A stretch of DNA of 64,000 nt from Streptomyces laurentii (lineage in GTDB: Bacteria > Actinomycetota > Actinomycetes > Streptomycetales > Streptomycetaceae): the NCBI GenBank assembly GCA_002355495.1, contig AP017424.1:7443501-7507500 (forward strand), in the 5' to 3' direction. Under the pieces are notes generated by a model that had not been told where the DNA came from, searched no databases, and saw only the letters and a program-made list of their open reading frames with translations. Each line of letters opens with the position of its first letter. Within the stretch, counting starts at the first letter, position 1. The position numbers and the translations under genes are program-made. This document shows positions 1 through 8,847 of the stretch, in pieces.

Positions 1-179
1 TGGCGGTGTGATCGACGTTCCGCTTCCGCCCTCGGGTGGCGATTGTATTGATTTCAGTTAAGGGATTCCGCGGGTAGGGGCGCCCTCGCGAGCGCTGCGA
101 TACCGCCGCCCGGACCAGCGGAACATGCCCACGCCTCCGAGTTTGCGTGAGAGCGCACTCCGACTCCTAGGTTCGGCGC

Positions 180-1190
180 ATGCGATACATCAAACTCGGA
201 ACGACCGGACTGGGAGTCTCCGCCATCGCCCTCGGTTGCATGAGCTTCGGCGAGCGGGACCGGGGCGGCGAGCCCTGGTCGCTGGGCGCGGACGCCAGCC
301 GGGACATCATCAAGCAGGCCCTTGAGAGCGGCGTCAACTTCCTTGACACGGCCAATGGGTATAGCGCCGGAAGCAGCGAGGAGATCGTCGGCCAGGCGGT
401 CAAGGACTTCACCCGGCGCGAGGAGGTCGTTCTCTCCACCAAGGTCTGGATGCGGATGCGCCCCGGCCCGAATGGCGCTGGGCTGTCCCGCAAGGCGATC
501 TTCGCCGAGCTCGACGCTTCCCTGAAGCGACTGGGGACCGACTACATCGACCTGTACCAGATCCACCGCTGGGACTATGACACCCCGATTGAGGAAACCC
601 TCAAGGCGCTGCACGACGCGGTCAAGTCCGGGAAGGTCCGCTACATCGGAGCCTCTTCCATGTACGCCTGGCAGTTCGCCAAGGCCCTGTACCTGGCTGA
701 CCTGAACGGCTGGACCCGGTTCGTGTCGATGCAGGACCACTACAACCTCATCCACCGGGAAGCAGAGCGGGAGATGCTCCCGCTCTGCGCCGACCAGGGC
801 ATCGGCGTGATTCCGTGGAGCCCGCTGGCGCGGGGCAGGCTGACGCGGGTCCGGGACACCGCCACGGCGCGTGCCAGGACCGATGAGGGCGGCAAGATCC
901 TCTACCGCGACGGGGACCAGGCAGTGGCCGAGCGTGTCCACGAGATCGCGGGCAAGCGGGGTCTGTCCCCGGCCCAGGTCGCCCTGGCCTGGGTCATACG
1001 CAACCCGGCGGTGACCTCGCCCATCGTCGGGGTCACCAAGCCGGCCCAGCTTGCCGACGCACTTGCCGCGGTGAACGTCGAACTCGACGAAGACGAGGCT
1101 GCCTACTTGGAGGAGCCCTACCAGCCGCACGAGGTCGCCTACCTGGAGGAGTCTTTCTACAAGTCGCGCCCTGTGACGGGCTCTCGGTAG
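180..1190 (+). CDS. aldo/keto reductase
   Basis: A 336-residue NAD(P)H-dependent aldo/keto reductase, predicted cytoplasmic. The TIM-barrel signatures are complete: the catalytic tetrad is readable as Asp56, Tyr61 (in DTANGY), Lys88 (STK) and His129 (YQIHRWD), and the cofactor end has SPIVGVTKPAQL near residue 285. Length and order fit the YhdN/AKR11-like general oxidoreductases of actinobacteria; the substrate cannot be told from sequence. The ATG is the first codon of a continuous reading frame that opens with the family-typical MRYIKLGTTGL. It stands alone, with mobile-element debris directly downstream. The C-terminus repeats a short acidic motif (AYLEEPYQPHEVAYLEES), a small oddity. Confidence 0.93.
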   Translation: MRYIKLGTTGLGVSAIALGCMSFGERDRGGEPWSLGADASRDIIKQALESGVNFLDTANGYSAGSSEEIVGQAVKDFTRREEVVLSTKVWMRMRPGPNGAGLSRKAIFAELDASLKRLGTDYIDLYQIHRWDYDTPIEETLKALHDAVKSGKVRYIGASSMYAWQFAKALYLADLNGWTRFVSMQDHYNLIHREAEREMLPLCADQGIGVIPWSPLARGRLTRVRDTATARARTDEGGKILYRDGDQAVAERVHEIAGKRGLSPAQVALAWVIRNPAVTSPIVGVTKPAQLADALAAVNVELDEDEAAYLEEPYQPHEVAYLEESFYKSRPVTGSR

Positions 1191-1199
1191 CCCGGGCTG

Positions 1200-1400
1200 C
1201 CGCCGGGCCTTCGACGAGTCCTTGGCCTCGGCCTTCACAGCCCTGTGGTGGGCCCGGCGGTACGTGCGGGCGGTCGCGCGCAACTGCATGATCTGCGCGC
1301 TGCCCGCCGGCGCGGTGAGCAGGATGCCCGCCACCTCGGCCAGCAGCAGGGCCACGCGCAGCGGGACGTACCCGCGGTCACCGAAGTAGCTGACGTCCAT
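1200..1400 (-). CDS. small hypothetical membrane-like protein, 3' end unclear
   Basis: Reading leftward from an ATG at 1400 gives MDVSYFGDRGYVPLRVALLLAEVAG, a hydrophobic segment, then a basic Arg/Lys/Ala-rich tail. The open frame then runs without a stop through the antisense of the aldo/keto reductase, so the true end is unknown and the 3' part has probably been lost. Not recognised. It may be a truncated small membrane protein or an accidental frame. Confidence 0.25.
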
Positions 1401-1475
1401 CGGCTGCTCCTGAGTTTGGCAAGAGATTTCGCGGTCAGGGCGTAAGGCCGATGTGCGCGGGCACCGGGATCCGTT

Positions 1476-2202
1476 TTGACGTGGGACTCCTACATCTCTA
1501 CATCTGAAAACGGAGCACCGGTGCCCGCCGTCGGAGCATGGGCAATCGAGCCCTTGTGGGTCCAGTTCGAGGCCCTCCTGCCACCGCATCTCGAGACACA
1601 TCCGTGGGGCTGTCACAACCCACGGATCGGAGACCTGCGACTGTGTCGTGGGCCTGGACCTGGCCGACATCACTGTCGACGGGCGGATCACCAAAGCGCC
1701 CTGCGGTGGCGAGGTCGCCGGGAAATCACCGATTGACCGAGGAAAACTCGGGATCAAGTGGTCGCGGATGACCGACGGACGCGGGATCCCGCTGGGCTGT
1801 GTCGTGACCGTCGCGAACAGGCATGACTCCCCGTTGCTGCGCCCGACGCCAGAGAAGCTCGCGCGTTTCGAGCTCGCCTTGCCTGAGCAGATCACGGTGT
1901 ACCTTGACGCGGGCTACGACTCCACGGTCACCCGCAAACTGCTGACCGATCTCGGCTGCGAGTGGCGGATCCAGCCCAAGGGCGTCGTGATCCCGATCAA
2001 CCACACTCGCCGCTGGGTCGTCGAGCGCACCAACTTCTGGTACAGCCGCGGCTTCAACTTCACCCTTTCCTGCACGGAACGTCGAGCGGCCGTCATCAAC
2101 GCACTGCTCGCGTTGATGACCGCGATCATCGTGATCCGACGCCTCATCCGCGAAGCCTGGACCGGCCAACGCTGGGACGCACGGCCAGCCCGCCGACCAT
2201 GA
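1476..2202 (+). pseudogene. IS5-family transposase remnant with internal deletion
   Basis: The first part (about 1540-1630) encodes the start of an IS5-type transposase (AIEPLWVQFEALLPP). It then jumps, with a frame change, to the DDE core (GLDLADITVDGRITKAPCGGE ... VANRHDSPLL ... YLDAGYDS), and the frame ends at 2202 with WVVERTNFWYSRGF and a C-terminal helix. The stretch normally joining these parts, with the first HTH-like region, is missing. A dead insertion sequence. The two catalytic Asp-containing blocks and the final Glu (WVVERTN) survive in the second half. Confidence 0.8.
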
Positions 2203-2436
2203 CGCCTTGTCCTCTACCCGCGGAATCTCTAAGGGACAAGTGGCGGCGGGGGAAGTCCCCGGATGGGCCCATCGTGTGGGCGCATCCCATTGATTCGTCG
2301 ACCGTCTGTGATGTGGGGAAGATCCCGTGAGGGAGGGTGGACGCGTGCTTCGGATCGCTGTCGCACTCCTGGCACCTGGAAGACCTGAGCGCCACCGTGA
2401 AGACCAACGAGGACCGCAGAAGGTGGATACGGGCCG
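2203..2436. other. intergenic debris between IS remnants
   Basis: About 230 bases between the IS5 remnant and the IstB tail. No convincing coding frame or RNA signature was seen. Confidence 0.4.
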
Positions 2437-2631
2437 GTGGCAGCAGAGATCCTCAAGAAGGAACATGTGCCAGCCCCAGATGAGTGGGGACAGGTGTTCG
2501 GCGACGAAGTCCTCGCCACGGCCATCCTCGACCGGCTCCTGCATCACCGCGATGTCGTCTCGATGAACAGTCCGAGCTACCGGCTCAAGAACCGGCTCGC
2601 CGCCATCGAACGCGACACGAACGTGGCCTGA
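2437..2631 (+). pseudogene. IstB-like (IS21 helper ATPase) C-terminal fragment
   Basis: 64 residues matching the end of IstB, the AAA+ transposition helper of IS21 elements: WGQVFGDEVLATAILDRLLHH followed by SYRLKNRLAAIERD. The Walker A and B regions are absent, so this is only the extreme C-terminus of a lost IS21 copy. No IstA remains nearby. Confidence 0.75.
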
Positions 2632-3269
2632 CCGCAGGCAATCCCCGTCGTCGACCCGCCAGCTTCCTGGCAATGCCGGCGGGCGGGCAGTCCCGCTTGG
2701 ACACGCCAGTAGTCCGCGTCACGAGGGTCGGTCATCCAGCCGATCACTCGCTCAGCGCCTGTTTGGAAGGCGCCAGTCAGCGAGTTCTCCTCGCCGACGA
2801 CAAGCCTGAGCGCGTCGACGTCATGGGTGGCGTGATCGGTATCGCACCAGCAGGCCACGATCACTGCCGCGTCGACTGCGAGCCGGCCCCGGTCTGTCCA
2901 CACCACCTCAAGCTGGAACTCCAGCTGATCGACCCCAGTCGCATGCTCAATGACATCCAGGCCGAGAACGATCGGCGTCCACGGCTGCGTGCCCGGGAAG
3001 ACCGCGTGCTGCGGTGCCCATTCCCACTCCACCCCTCCTCCGTCGACGCGAGCCGCATCGACTGCCCGAGCCGCATGCCTCAGGGACTCCACGTCGGCAG
3101 GCGACAGGAAAGGGAAGAGCGTGGTCAACGGGACGTCGCCAAAAGCACCTCGGTTCATGGCCATGAGTCGATCATCCGTTCTCTCCAGCCCGAGCAACAT
3201 GGGGCCCCTTTCCTGAGGTCCCCGCAACAAGGCCGACAGGTTGCCATCCACCAAGCTGAGCACGTTCAT
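2577..3269 (-). CDS. conserved-looking hypothetical protein
   Basis: About 230 residues from an ATG at 3269 (MNVLSLVDGNLS). Codon use is strongly coding-like and the protein is acidic and soluble with no membrane segment; notable stretches are GLDVIEHATGVDQLEFQLEV, VIVACWCDTDHATHD and MTDPRDADYWRVQAGLPARR. No known domain is recognised. The C-terminus beyond LPARR runs into the antisense of the IstB fragment and may be aberrant. Directly upstream is an ISL3 transposase start that shares part of the open frame, so the native promoter and start may have been replaced. Confidence 0.5.
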   Translation of the reverse strand: MNVLSLVDGNLSALLRGPQERGPMLLGLERTDDRLMAMNRGAFGDVPLTTLFPFLSPADVESLRHAARAVDAARVDGGGVEWEWAPQHAVFPGTQPWTPIVLGLDVIEHATGVDQLEFQLEVVWTDRGRLAVDAAVIVACWCDTDHATHDVDALRLVVGEENSLTGAFQTGAERVIGWMTDPRDADYWRVQAGLPARRHCQEAGGSTTGIACGQATFVSRSMAASRFLSR

Positions 3270-3339
3270 CCGTACCTGGCTGGGCACTTCAACGAGTACG
3301 GCGACAGCTGGGTCGACCAGGCTCCGCACCCCGGGCATG

Positions 3340-3493
3340 CGGCACCGACCGCCGAGCACCGCGCGTCAACGCGCACTATCTCGATATTCACGTCTACCGA
3401 CAGCACCTCGATGTCCGGGACCGACGGAGACAACAGCTCCTTCAACCGGAGCAAGACCTCTTCCAAGCCCCGGACCTTCAGCCCAACCACCAA
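3340..3493 (-). pseudogene. ISL3-family transposase N-terminal fragment
   Basis: From an ATG at 3493 the frame encodes the typical ISL3 start: a leucine-rich helix (LLRLKELLSP), then VRVDARCSAVGAACPGCGAWST with the CPxC half of the zinc-binding motif. The rest of the transposase is gone; the frame breaks after CGAWST. A relic only. Confidence 0.65.
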
Positions 3494-3529
3494 GCCGACG
3501 GCTGATTTTCGGGCGACTTCCGGAGCTGT

Positions 3530-3991
3530 TCAGAGACACCCGGACGTCACTCGGAGTCGCCGTTGCACGGAAGCTGAGCCAGAACCAAGACTCGTGATCA
3601 AAGCCACCTGCCGGACCGCATGCCGCGGGAGACCGTCGAGGATCTTCTCCAGGCTCTTGAGGCTGAAGTTCCGGTCGACCCACCGCTGGGCCCACTGGCT
3701 GGCGACGCCGATCCGCCAGTCCTGGTAGCGGCAGGCGACGCGGCCCATGAGAGGCTCCCGCTCGCCGGTCAGCCCCAGGGCCTCGGCCTTGCGGGTGTAG
3801 GCGGCGCCGGTCAGGCACTCCATGGGCACGAGCAGGCAGCTGACGCCCGCGTACAGCGGCCGGCCCGAGGAGTGCGCCGCCCACTCCTCTTCCCGTACTC
3901 CGCGCACGATCTCGGCTTCCGGCTGCCGGCCTTGCGGACGCAGGAGCAGGTCGGTGCGCCCCGTCGTCACACGAGCCTCGGCGATCTTCAT
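3530..3991 (-). CDS. hypothetical protein
   Basis: A 153-residue frame starting MKIAEARVTTGRTDLLLRPQ, with coding-like composition and readable motifs (GVSCLLVPMECLTGAAYTRK, GRVACRYQDWRIGVASQWAQRW). Soluble, no signal peptide. Not recognised. The last ~20 residues overlap the antisense of the ISL3 fragment and may be non-native. Confidence 0.4.
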   Translation of the reverse strand: MKIAEARVTTGRTDLLLRPQGRQPEAEIVRGVREEEWAAHSSGRPLYAGVSCLLVPMECLTGAAYTRKAEALGLTGEREPLMGRVACRYQDWRIGVASQWAQRWVDRNFSLKSLEKILDGLPRHAVRQVALITSLGSGSASVQRRLRVTSGCL

Positions 3992-4146
3992 GACCAGCCC
4001 CAGGTGGAAGGTATCGGGTAGCTGGGGCAGCGGTGCCGGGGTTTTGGCCCGTGACTGGTCCGGAAGTCCTGGTCAGGAGTGGGACACCGGTGGGATGAAC
4101 TGGGAGTTTCGGTGCAAACGCGACCCCTTTATGTGCGAGGCGAGCG

Positions 4147-4186
4147 AGAGGCGCCTGACGGGCAAAAGCTTAGGTCAGGCGCCTCT
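4147..4186. terminator. hairpin beside ALDH 3'-end repeat 1
   Basis: Perfect 13-bp stem (4147-4159 against 4174-4186) with a 14-nt loop, lying just past the stop of the ALDH-end repeat on the minus strand. A nearly identical hairpin sits at the same relative place beside copy 2 (17982-18021). Probably a bidirectional terminator. Confidence 0.6.
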
Positions 4187-4196
4187 TTGTGTGTCC

Positions 4197-4346
4197 CTAG
4201 AAGAAGCCGAGCTTCTTCGCCGAGTACGACACGAGAAGGTTCTTGGTCTGCTGGTGGTACAGCAGTCGCACCCAAGCCGACCAGCGAAAACAGTAGCTCG
4301 TGCGGTTCCTTGAAGGGGGTTGGTCCGGAAACGGTCCGGATCTTGG
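4197..4346 (-). repeat. ALDH 3'-end repeat, copy 1 (putative attachment-site relic)
   Basis: Read on the minus strand, the last 65 bases (4197-4261) encode YHQQTKNLLVSYSAKKLGFF and a stop, the C-terminus of an aldehyde dehydrogenase, without the rest of that gene. Upstream on the same strand lies a module whose landmark GGTCCG (4322-4327) is exactly 60 bases from GGTGGTACA (4253-4261); copies 2 and 3 keep the same 65 + 60 layout. In copy 1 GGTCCG is immediately repeated and followed by GATCTTGG. The arrangement resembles an att site placed in the 3' end of a gene. Confidence 0.6.
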
Positions 4347-4576
4347 AGCTCGTGGTCCCCGGGGAGACGGGGAGCGGGTGCGACGGCAGGCGGAATGCCG
4401 TGGGAGCGGACGGCGGATCGAGAACCGGTGCCCCTCGACGAGGCCGGTGAGAGCGGGTGCCTCGCCATTGCCCTGCGCCCCGGCCTGATGCCCGGGAGGT
4501 CACTCTGTGGGCGGGTCCTCACGGAGGATCCGGCCCGGAGCGCCCGCGAGGCGGCACAGCGCACGCTGGACAGGCC

Positions 4577-5497
4577 TCACCTCCAGTCGCCGAACCTCTC
4601 GAAGAACGCCTCGGCGGAGCGCACACTCGCCGCCGCGACGGCGCATCGTTGCACCTCCCAGTCGCTCGCGAACGCCTCGATCAGCACCTCCGCGGCCCTG
4701 GGCGTACCGATCACCTTGCGCAGGCACTCCTCGCGGCGCGACCCGTCGAAATGGACGAGGGCCACCCGTGCCACGTTGTACGCGCGGCTCGCGGAGCCCA
4801 GACGGTAGGGCGGGTACGGACGGAATCGGTGCTCCAGTCGTGCCGACGGGACGGCCAGCACGTCGATCCCGGCGCGCCAGGCCCGCAGGCTGAAGTCGAC
4901 ATCCTCAAGCCCCAGCTCGCGAAAGGCCCCGAAGCCGCCGAGCCGCTCGAACACCGCTCGCCGCACGGCCAGGCAGCCGCCCGGTGCGACGGGCACCGGG
5001 TGCGGGGCGCCGTCCGGCCCCGGCGGCAGCCAGCGCACCCGCAAGTCGGCGTCGATCAGGCGGGCGCCGCAGCCCAGCGCCGTGCCGCCGAAGTCGCGCA
5101 GGCCGGGTGCGAGGACGGCATCGGGTCCGGCGGCCAGCGAGGCCCGCAGTCGGCCGAGGCAGTCCCGCTCCAGCCGGCAGTGCGCGTCCAGGAACAGCAG
5201 GTGCGTGCCCCGGGCGAGCCGGGCGCCCGCGTTGCGGGCCGCCGCGACGCCGCTGCGCGGGATGCGGCGTACCACGACCCCTCGCGCGCGCCACTCCTCC
5301 CGCTCCAAGGCGGCACAACTGCCGTCGGTGCCGCCGTCGTCGATGACGATGGTCTCGTCGGCGACGTCCGACCCGGCGAACACGGACCTCAGGGTCTCGT
5401 GCAGCTCCGCGCCCTCGTCCAGGCTCGCGATCACCAGGGAAACGGTCACCGGCCGCTCAAGAGGCCCTCGCCCCACCCCGGGCGCCGTGCGGATCAT
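4577..5497 (-). CDS. family 2 glycosyltransferase
   Basis: A 306-residue inverting GT-A glycosyltransferase (GT2 type), the last gene of a three-gene operon. It has VSLVIASLDEGAEL near residue 20, the nucleotide-binding VIDDGGTDGS (about 51-60), a DAH in place of the DxD metal motif (about 104-106), and the acceptor-side GLEDVDFSLRAWRAG typical of GT2. No membrane segment, so a soluble cytoplasmic enzyme. The ATG at 5497 overlaps the stop of the upstream gene (ATGA), implying translational coupling. The acceptor is unknown; the neighbouring oxygenase and GNAT-like protein suggest modification of a small molecule or peptide. Confidence 0.85.
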   Translation of the reverse strand: MIRTAPGVGRGPLERPVTVSLVIASLDEGAELHETLRSVFAGSDVADETIVIDDGGTDGSCAALEREEWRARGVVVRRIPRSGVAAARNAGARLARGTHLLFLDAHCRLERDCLGRLRASLAAGPDAVLAPGLRDFGGTALGCGARLIDADLRVRWLPPGPDGAPHPVPVAPGGCLAVRRAVFERLGGFGAFRELGLEDVDFSLRAWRAGIDVLAVPSARLEHRFRPYPPYRLGSASRAYNVARVALVHFDGSRREECLRKVIGTPRAAEVLIEAFASDWEVQRCAVAAASVRSAEAFFERFGDWR

Positions 5498-6234
5498 TCC
5501 ACTGGGGGGCCGGGCGTGCCGGGCGGAACTCCGCCGGGAGGAGACGTGGCGATCAGGTCGATCAGGCCCGGCAGCATGGCCGCGTACCGGATCGAATCCT
5601 GCAGATAGGCCGTGAGTCCGGCGTTCAGTGCGAAGTGGTAGGAGCTCAGCCGGTCGAGCTCGCCGCCGTCCAGGCCGAGTGCCAGCAGGTCGCCGAGCCT
5701 CAGCCGGCCCAGGCTCAGCGTGTCGAGCACCTTCTGCGGCGCTGCGGAGAATTCCAGGTAGTCGGCGAACTCGGTGGACGACTGGAAGTCGGCCTCGGCG
5801 AAACCGGCCTGCTCGAGCACGCGCTCGAGAGCCCGGTCGCCCTGGCGGACCAGATATCCGACCGACGGTACGTTCGCCTCGCGCAGATGTTCCAACAGCT
5901 GCTTGGTCACGGCGCCGACGAGCCCGATGTTGGTGGCGTTCCGCCGGTCCGTCAGGACGGGGGTGAGATGGGCCCGGTCCTCGCTGCCGATCATGGCGAT
6001 GCCCACGGCCTCGACGGTCTGCGATCCGATGCCCTTGGGCGGCCAGGGCCGCTCCGTCACGGCCAGCGCCAGCACCAGGCCGCCCCGGGACAGCAGCGGT
6101 TCGAGGACCTCGGAATAGAGGTACGGAAACCGGTTGCGGCGGCAGAACGCGGCGAGCGCGGTCCGTGTTTCGACGTCGGTCTCCTTCGTCACCGTCATCC
6201 GGACCGACTCGTTCGCGGGGGAGTGGTGGGTCAT
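5494..6234 (-). CDS. GNAT-like protein (possible N-acetyltransferase)
   Basis: About 246 residues from an ATG at 6234 that overlaps the stop of the oxygenase gene (ATGA). The central part has a GNAT-like flow: a beta strand (GLVLALAVTERPW), then NIGLVGAVTKQLLEHLREANVPSVGYLVRQ and ALERVLEQAGFAEADF, which reads like the C-terminal GNAT strand-helix-strand. The acetyl-CoA P-loop (Q/RxxGxG/A) is not clearly present, so activity is uncertain. Middle gene of the operon with the 2OG oxygenase and GT2. Confidence 0.55.
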   Translation of the reverse strand: MTHHSPANESVRMTVTKETDVETRTALAAFCRRNRFPYLYSEVLEPLLSRGGLVLALAVTERPWPPKGIGSQTVEAVGIAMIGSEDRAHLTPVLTDRRNATNIGLVGAVTKQLLEHLREANVPSVGYLVRQGDRALERVLEQAGFAEADFQSSTEFADYLEFSAAPQKVLDTLSLGRLRLGDLLALGLDGGELDRLSSYHFALNAGLTAYLQDSIRYAAMLPGLIDLIATSPPGGVPPGTPGPPVE

Positions 6235-6857
6235 CGCGGGCCTGCGAGGGCGGGGGAGTCTGCACGGGACATCCACCCTGCGACCGCGTACCGCGTGCCG
6301 TCGCGCACGGTCGCCACCTCGTGCATCAGGGAGGACCGGAACAACACCAGCATGCCGGGCTCGGGTACCACGACCACCCGGCGGTCGCGCAGGCCCGGGT
6401 CGGTCTCGTAGACGGTGAGCGCGCCGCCGTCGAAGGCCGGCAGAGCCTCGCTGCCGTCGCGCCCGTTGAGGTAGAGCAGCAGCGACCACCGGTGGGCGGC
6501 CAGCCGGGGCGGATCGTCCTTGTGGTTGGCCACATCCCGGTGCGCGCGGAAGTAGCTGCCTTTCTCGTACGACATGAAGTACGGGCCGTACAAATAGTCC
6601 GCGTCCGAGTCGAAGTCCGCGCGGTGGTCGACGAAATAGGACGTCATGCGCTCGCCGACGCGGCGCTTGAAGTCCTCCGGGAAGTGGTGGTCGAAGCACA
6701 GGCGCAGCGACTCGTCCAGGATCGATTCGCCCGCGCGCACGATCTGAGCCGGCTCCCGCGGCGCCTGGGCCATGGCCCTGATGACGTCGGCGCATTCGCC
6801 GACCGAAAGGAATCCACGGGTCGACGCGATGTTCTGTGTCCTGAACTGCGGCTGCAT
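6231..6857 (-). CDS. 2-oxoglutarate/Fe(II)-dependent oxygenase (prolyl-4-hydroxylase-like)
   Basis: A 208-residue P4Hc-type oxygenase. The double-stranded beta-helix iron triad is visible as His106-x-Asp108 (FRAHRDV) and His179 (LMHEV), with Arg189 ten residues on as the likely 2-oxoglutarate anchor (GTRYAVAGW). A ribosome-binding site GGGAGG lies 8 bases before the ATG. First gene of the operon; its stop overlaps the next start. It should hydroxylate an unknown substrate using O2 and 2-oxoglutarate; with a glycosyltransferase in the same operon, a hydroxylated then glycosylated product is a reasonable inference. Confidence 0.85.
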   Translation of the reverse strand: MQPQFRTQNIASTRGFLSVGECADVIRAMAQAPREPAQIVRAGESILDESLRLCFDHHFPEDFKRRVGERMTSYFVDHRADFDSDADYLYGPYFMSYEKGSYFRAHRDVANHKDDPPRLAAHRWSLLLYLNGRDGSEALPAFDGGALTVYETDPGLRDRRVVVVPEPGMLVLFRSSLMHEVATVRDGTRYAVAGWMSRADSPALAGPR

Positions 6858-7099
6858 GTCCTGGCGCCTCCCGGTCGCGTACGTCTCCTGGCGTGGAACG
6901 ACACTTCTTCAGACAAGCGCCGTCCACCGCGACCCGCACGCGGGACTAGCCCGACCGACGGGTCCGCCGATCGGCCCGGGCACCGCCCGCCGACACGCCG
7001 CCCCAGCCCGGTGCGCCCCCATCCGGTCGGAGGCCGGCCCGCTGGAGTCCTCCATCCGGGTGGTGACGGTGTGGTGCATGAGGTGCCCTCGCTCAAGCG

Positions 7100-7436
7100 C
7101 CGCGCAGCTACCGCGACTCGCCCCGTGCCCATCCCGCCGCAGTTCGTACGGATCCTCCGTGCGCACATCGAACGCTTCGGCGTGGCACCGGACGGTCGGC
7201 TGTCCAGGAACCAGGCCGGCGACTACGTGGACCCGGCGGCCTACGGCACGACGTGGGCGCGGGCGCGGAAGTACGTGCTGACACGAATGGAGCTCACCTC
7301 CGGGCCGGCCGAACGGCCCTGCGACCTCAGGCACGCAGGTATCTCGTTCTGGTGGTACTCCGGTGTGGACCCGGCCGAATGCGCTCGACGCGCGGGCCAG
7401 AGCATCGAGGTTCTCTCGCGGCGCTCGTCGTCCTGA
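7100..7436 (+). pseudogene. tyrosine recombinase (integrase) C-terminal fragment
   Basis: Encodes the end of a phage/ICE-type integrase: PIPPQFVRILRAHIERFG, a catalytic-domain stretch, then CDLRHAGISFWWYSGVDPAE and RRAGQSIEVL. The HxxR-like box (LRHAGIS) survives, but the frame degrades before the catalytic tyrosine region (SRRSSS stop). The N-terminal arm- and core-binding domains are absent. A closely similar tail occurs at 17845-17990, beside ALDH repeat copy 2. Confidence 0.75.
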
Positions 7437-7636
7437 CGAAACGGGACACTTGGGCGGCGAGCCTGTGGCATTCCCGAACAGCTTCGGGCCCAGGTGGTAC
7501 CGGGAGGGCTAGGTGTTCTGTCCCGGGAGGTCGTGGACGGGCGATAGAGGTCTCGGCTGGGGCATCTTGAAATGGGTGAGGGCCTTCCGGCCTGGTGTGG
7601 ATTGCGACATCTGCACCGGCGACCAGAAAGGCCCTC
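7437..7636. other. intergenic, no gene seen
   Basis: About 200 bases. The right part holds a probable IS481 end, with a GAGGGCCTT (about 7578) / AAGGCCCTC (7628) inverted pair just before the transposase start. Nothing else recognised. Confidence 0.4.
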
Positions 7637-7852
7637 GTGCCCCACCGTAGTGCACCCCTGACCGAGACCGGACGTCTGCGTCCGGCCGGCCCGTTGTATG
7701 GTCGAGGACGGCCGGCCGGCCGAGCGCTTCCAGGTCTCACCCACCACGGCCCAGCGTTGGGCCGACCGCTACCGCACATTCGGCGAGGCCGGGATGACCG
7801 GCCGGTCATCCCGCCCGCACCACAGCCCTCGGCGGACACCGACCCGCACTAG
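7637..7852 (+). pseudogene. IS481-family transposase N-terminal fragment, frameshifted
   Basis: From GTG 7637 the frame reads VPHRSAPLTETGRLR, the usual IS481 start. After a short deletion it resumes in another frame as AERFQVSPTTAQRWADRYR and EAGMTGRSSRPHHSP, the helix-turn-helix. The DDE integrase core is missing; the fragment ends against the stop of the convergent LacI gene. Confidence 0.75.
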
Positions 7853-8847
7853 GTGCCCGGCACCGGTCCCGTGGAGGCTCGGATCACCAGTTCCGGGTCG
7901 AAGAGGAGTTCGCCGGTCGGCACCTCGCGGTTGCTGACCAGGGCGAGGACGCTGCGGCCCACCTCCAGGGCGAGCCGGTCGGCCGGCTGGCGGACGGTGG
8001 TGAGCGTGGGGTCGGTGAACTCGGTGACGGCCGAGCCGTCGTAACCGACCACCGAGACGTCCGCGGGCACGGAGAGGCCCTGCCGCCGGATGCCCCGGAT
8101 GGCGCCGAGGGCCATGTAGTCGCTGGCGGCGACGATGGCGGTGGCGCCCTGCGCCACGAGGGCCGCGGCGGCGGCCTGCCCGCCTTCGACGGTGTAGGAC
8201 TGGCGGACGACCCACCGTTCGGCGTCCTCGGCGCCACGCCGGGCCATCGCCTCGACGAAACCGCGCACCCGCCGGTCGGCGGGCCGGTTCCCGGCGGGGC
8301 CGGAGGCCATGCCGATGCGGCGGTGGCCGAGCCGGTGGAGATGGTCGACAGCCAACTCGGCGGCGAGGGCGTCGTCGGTGGAGTAGACGGGAACGGGCAC
8401 GCCGTCGGCGAACTCGCCGTTGATGCCGACATAGGGGACGCGACGCTGGCGCAGCAGCTCGTAGCTCTCGGTGTCGGCACCCTCGACCGTGTTGGAGGCG
8501 GAGAGGAAGACCACGGCGGCCACGCCCTTGTCGATGAGCGCGGTGAGGAAGTCCAGTTCCTGGACGCCGCCGGGGAAGACGGGACACAGGACGGTCTTGA
8601 GGCCGTGGGGGGCGAGTGCGGACTCGATCCGCTCGGCGACGTCGGCGAAGAACGGGTTCGAGACGAATTCGGTGACGACCGCCACCAGCTGGCCCTGGGT
8701 GGGGCGCTCGTAACCGAGTTCGGCCATGGCCCGCTCGACCACCTCGCGTGTCTTGCGGGACACCCCCTGGCGCCGGTTGATCACCCGGCTGACGGTGGCC
8801 TCACTGACCTGTGCGCGGGCTGCGACGTCGGTGATGCCGACCTTCAT
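7849..8847 (-). CDS. LacI-family transcriptional regulator
   Basis: A 332-residue sugar-responsive repressor with a complete N-terminal helix-turn-helix and hinge (ITDVAARAQVSEATVSRVIN, residues ~5-24) followed by the periplasmic-binding-like sensor domain (NPFFADVAERIES ... VVGYDGSAVTEFTDPTLTTV). The ATG overlaps the stop of the GH36 gene (ATGA), so it is the last gene of the sugar operon and probably controls it. A likely operator is the CTTGCAATGG/CCATTGCAAG pair at 13770-13835 between the operon and the divergent glycosidase. Confidence 0.93.
   Translation of the reverse strand: MKVGITDVAARAQVSEATVSRVINRRQGVSRKTREVVERAMAELGYERPTQGQLVAVVTEFVSNPFFADVAERIESALAPHGLKTVLCPVFPGGVQELDFLTALIDKGVAAVVFLSASNTVEGADTESYELLRQRRVPYVGINGEFADGVPVPVYSTDDALAAELAVDHLHRLGHRRIGMASGPAGNRPADRRVRGFVEAMARRGAEDAERWVVRQSYTVEGGQAAAAALVAQGATAIVAASDYMALGAIRGIRRQGLSVPADVSVVGYDGSAVTEFTDPTLTTVRQPADRLALEVGRSVLALVSNREVPTGELLFDPELVIRASTGPVPGT

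Noticed and set aside
54..1895. 613-residue minus-strand open frame over the aldo/keto reductase
   Set aside because: It is the antisense shadow of a clear plus-strand gene; only the short stretch near 1200-1400 might be real.
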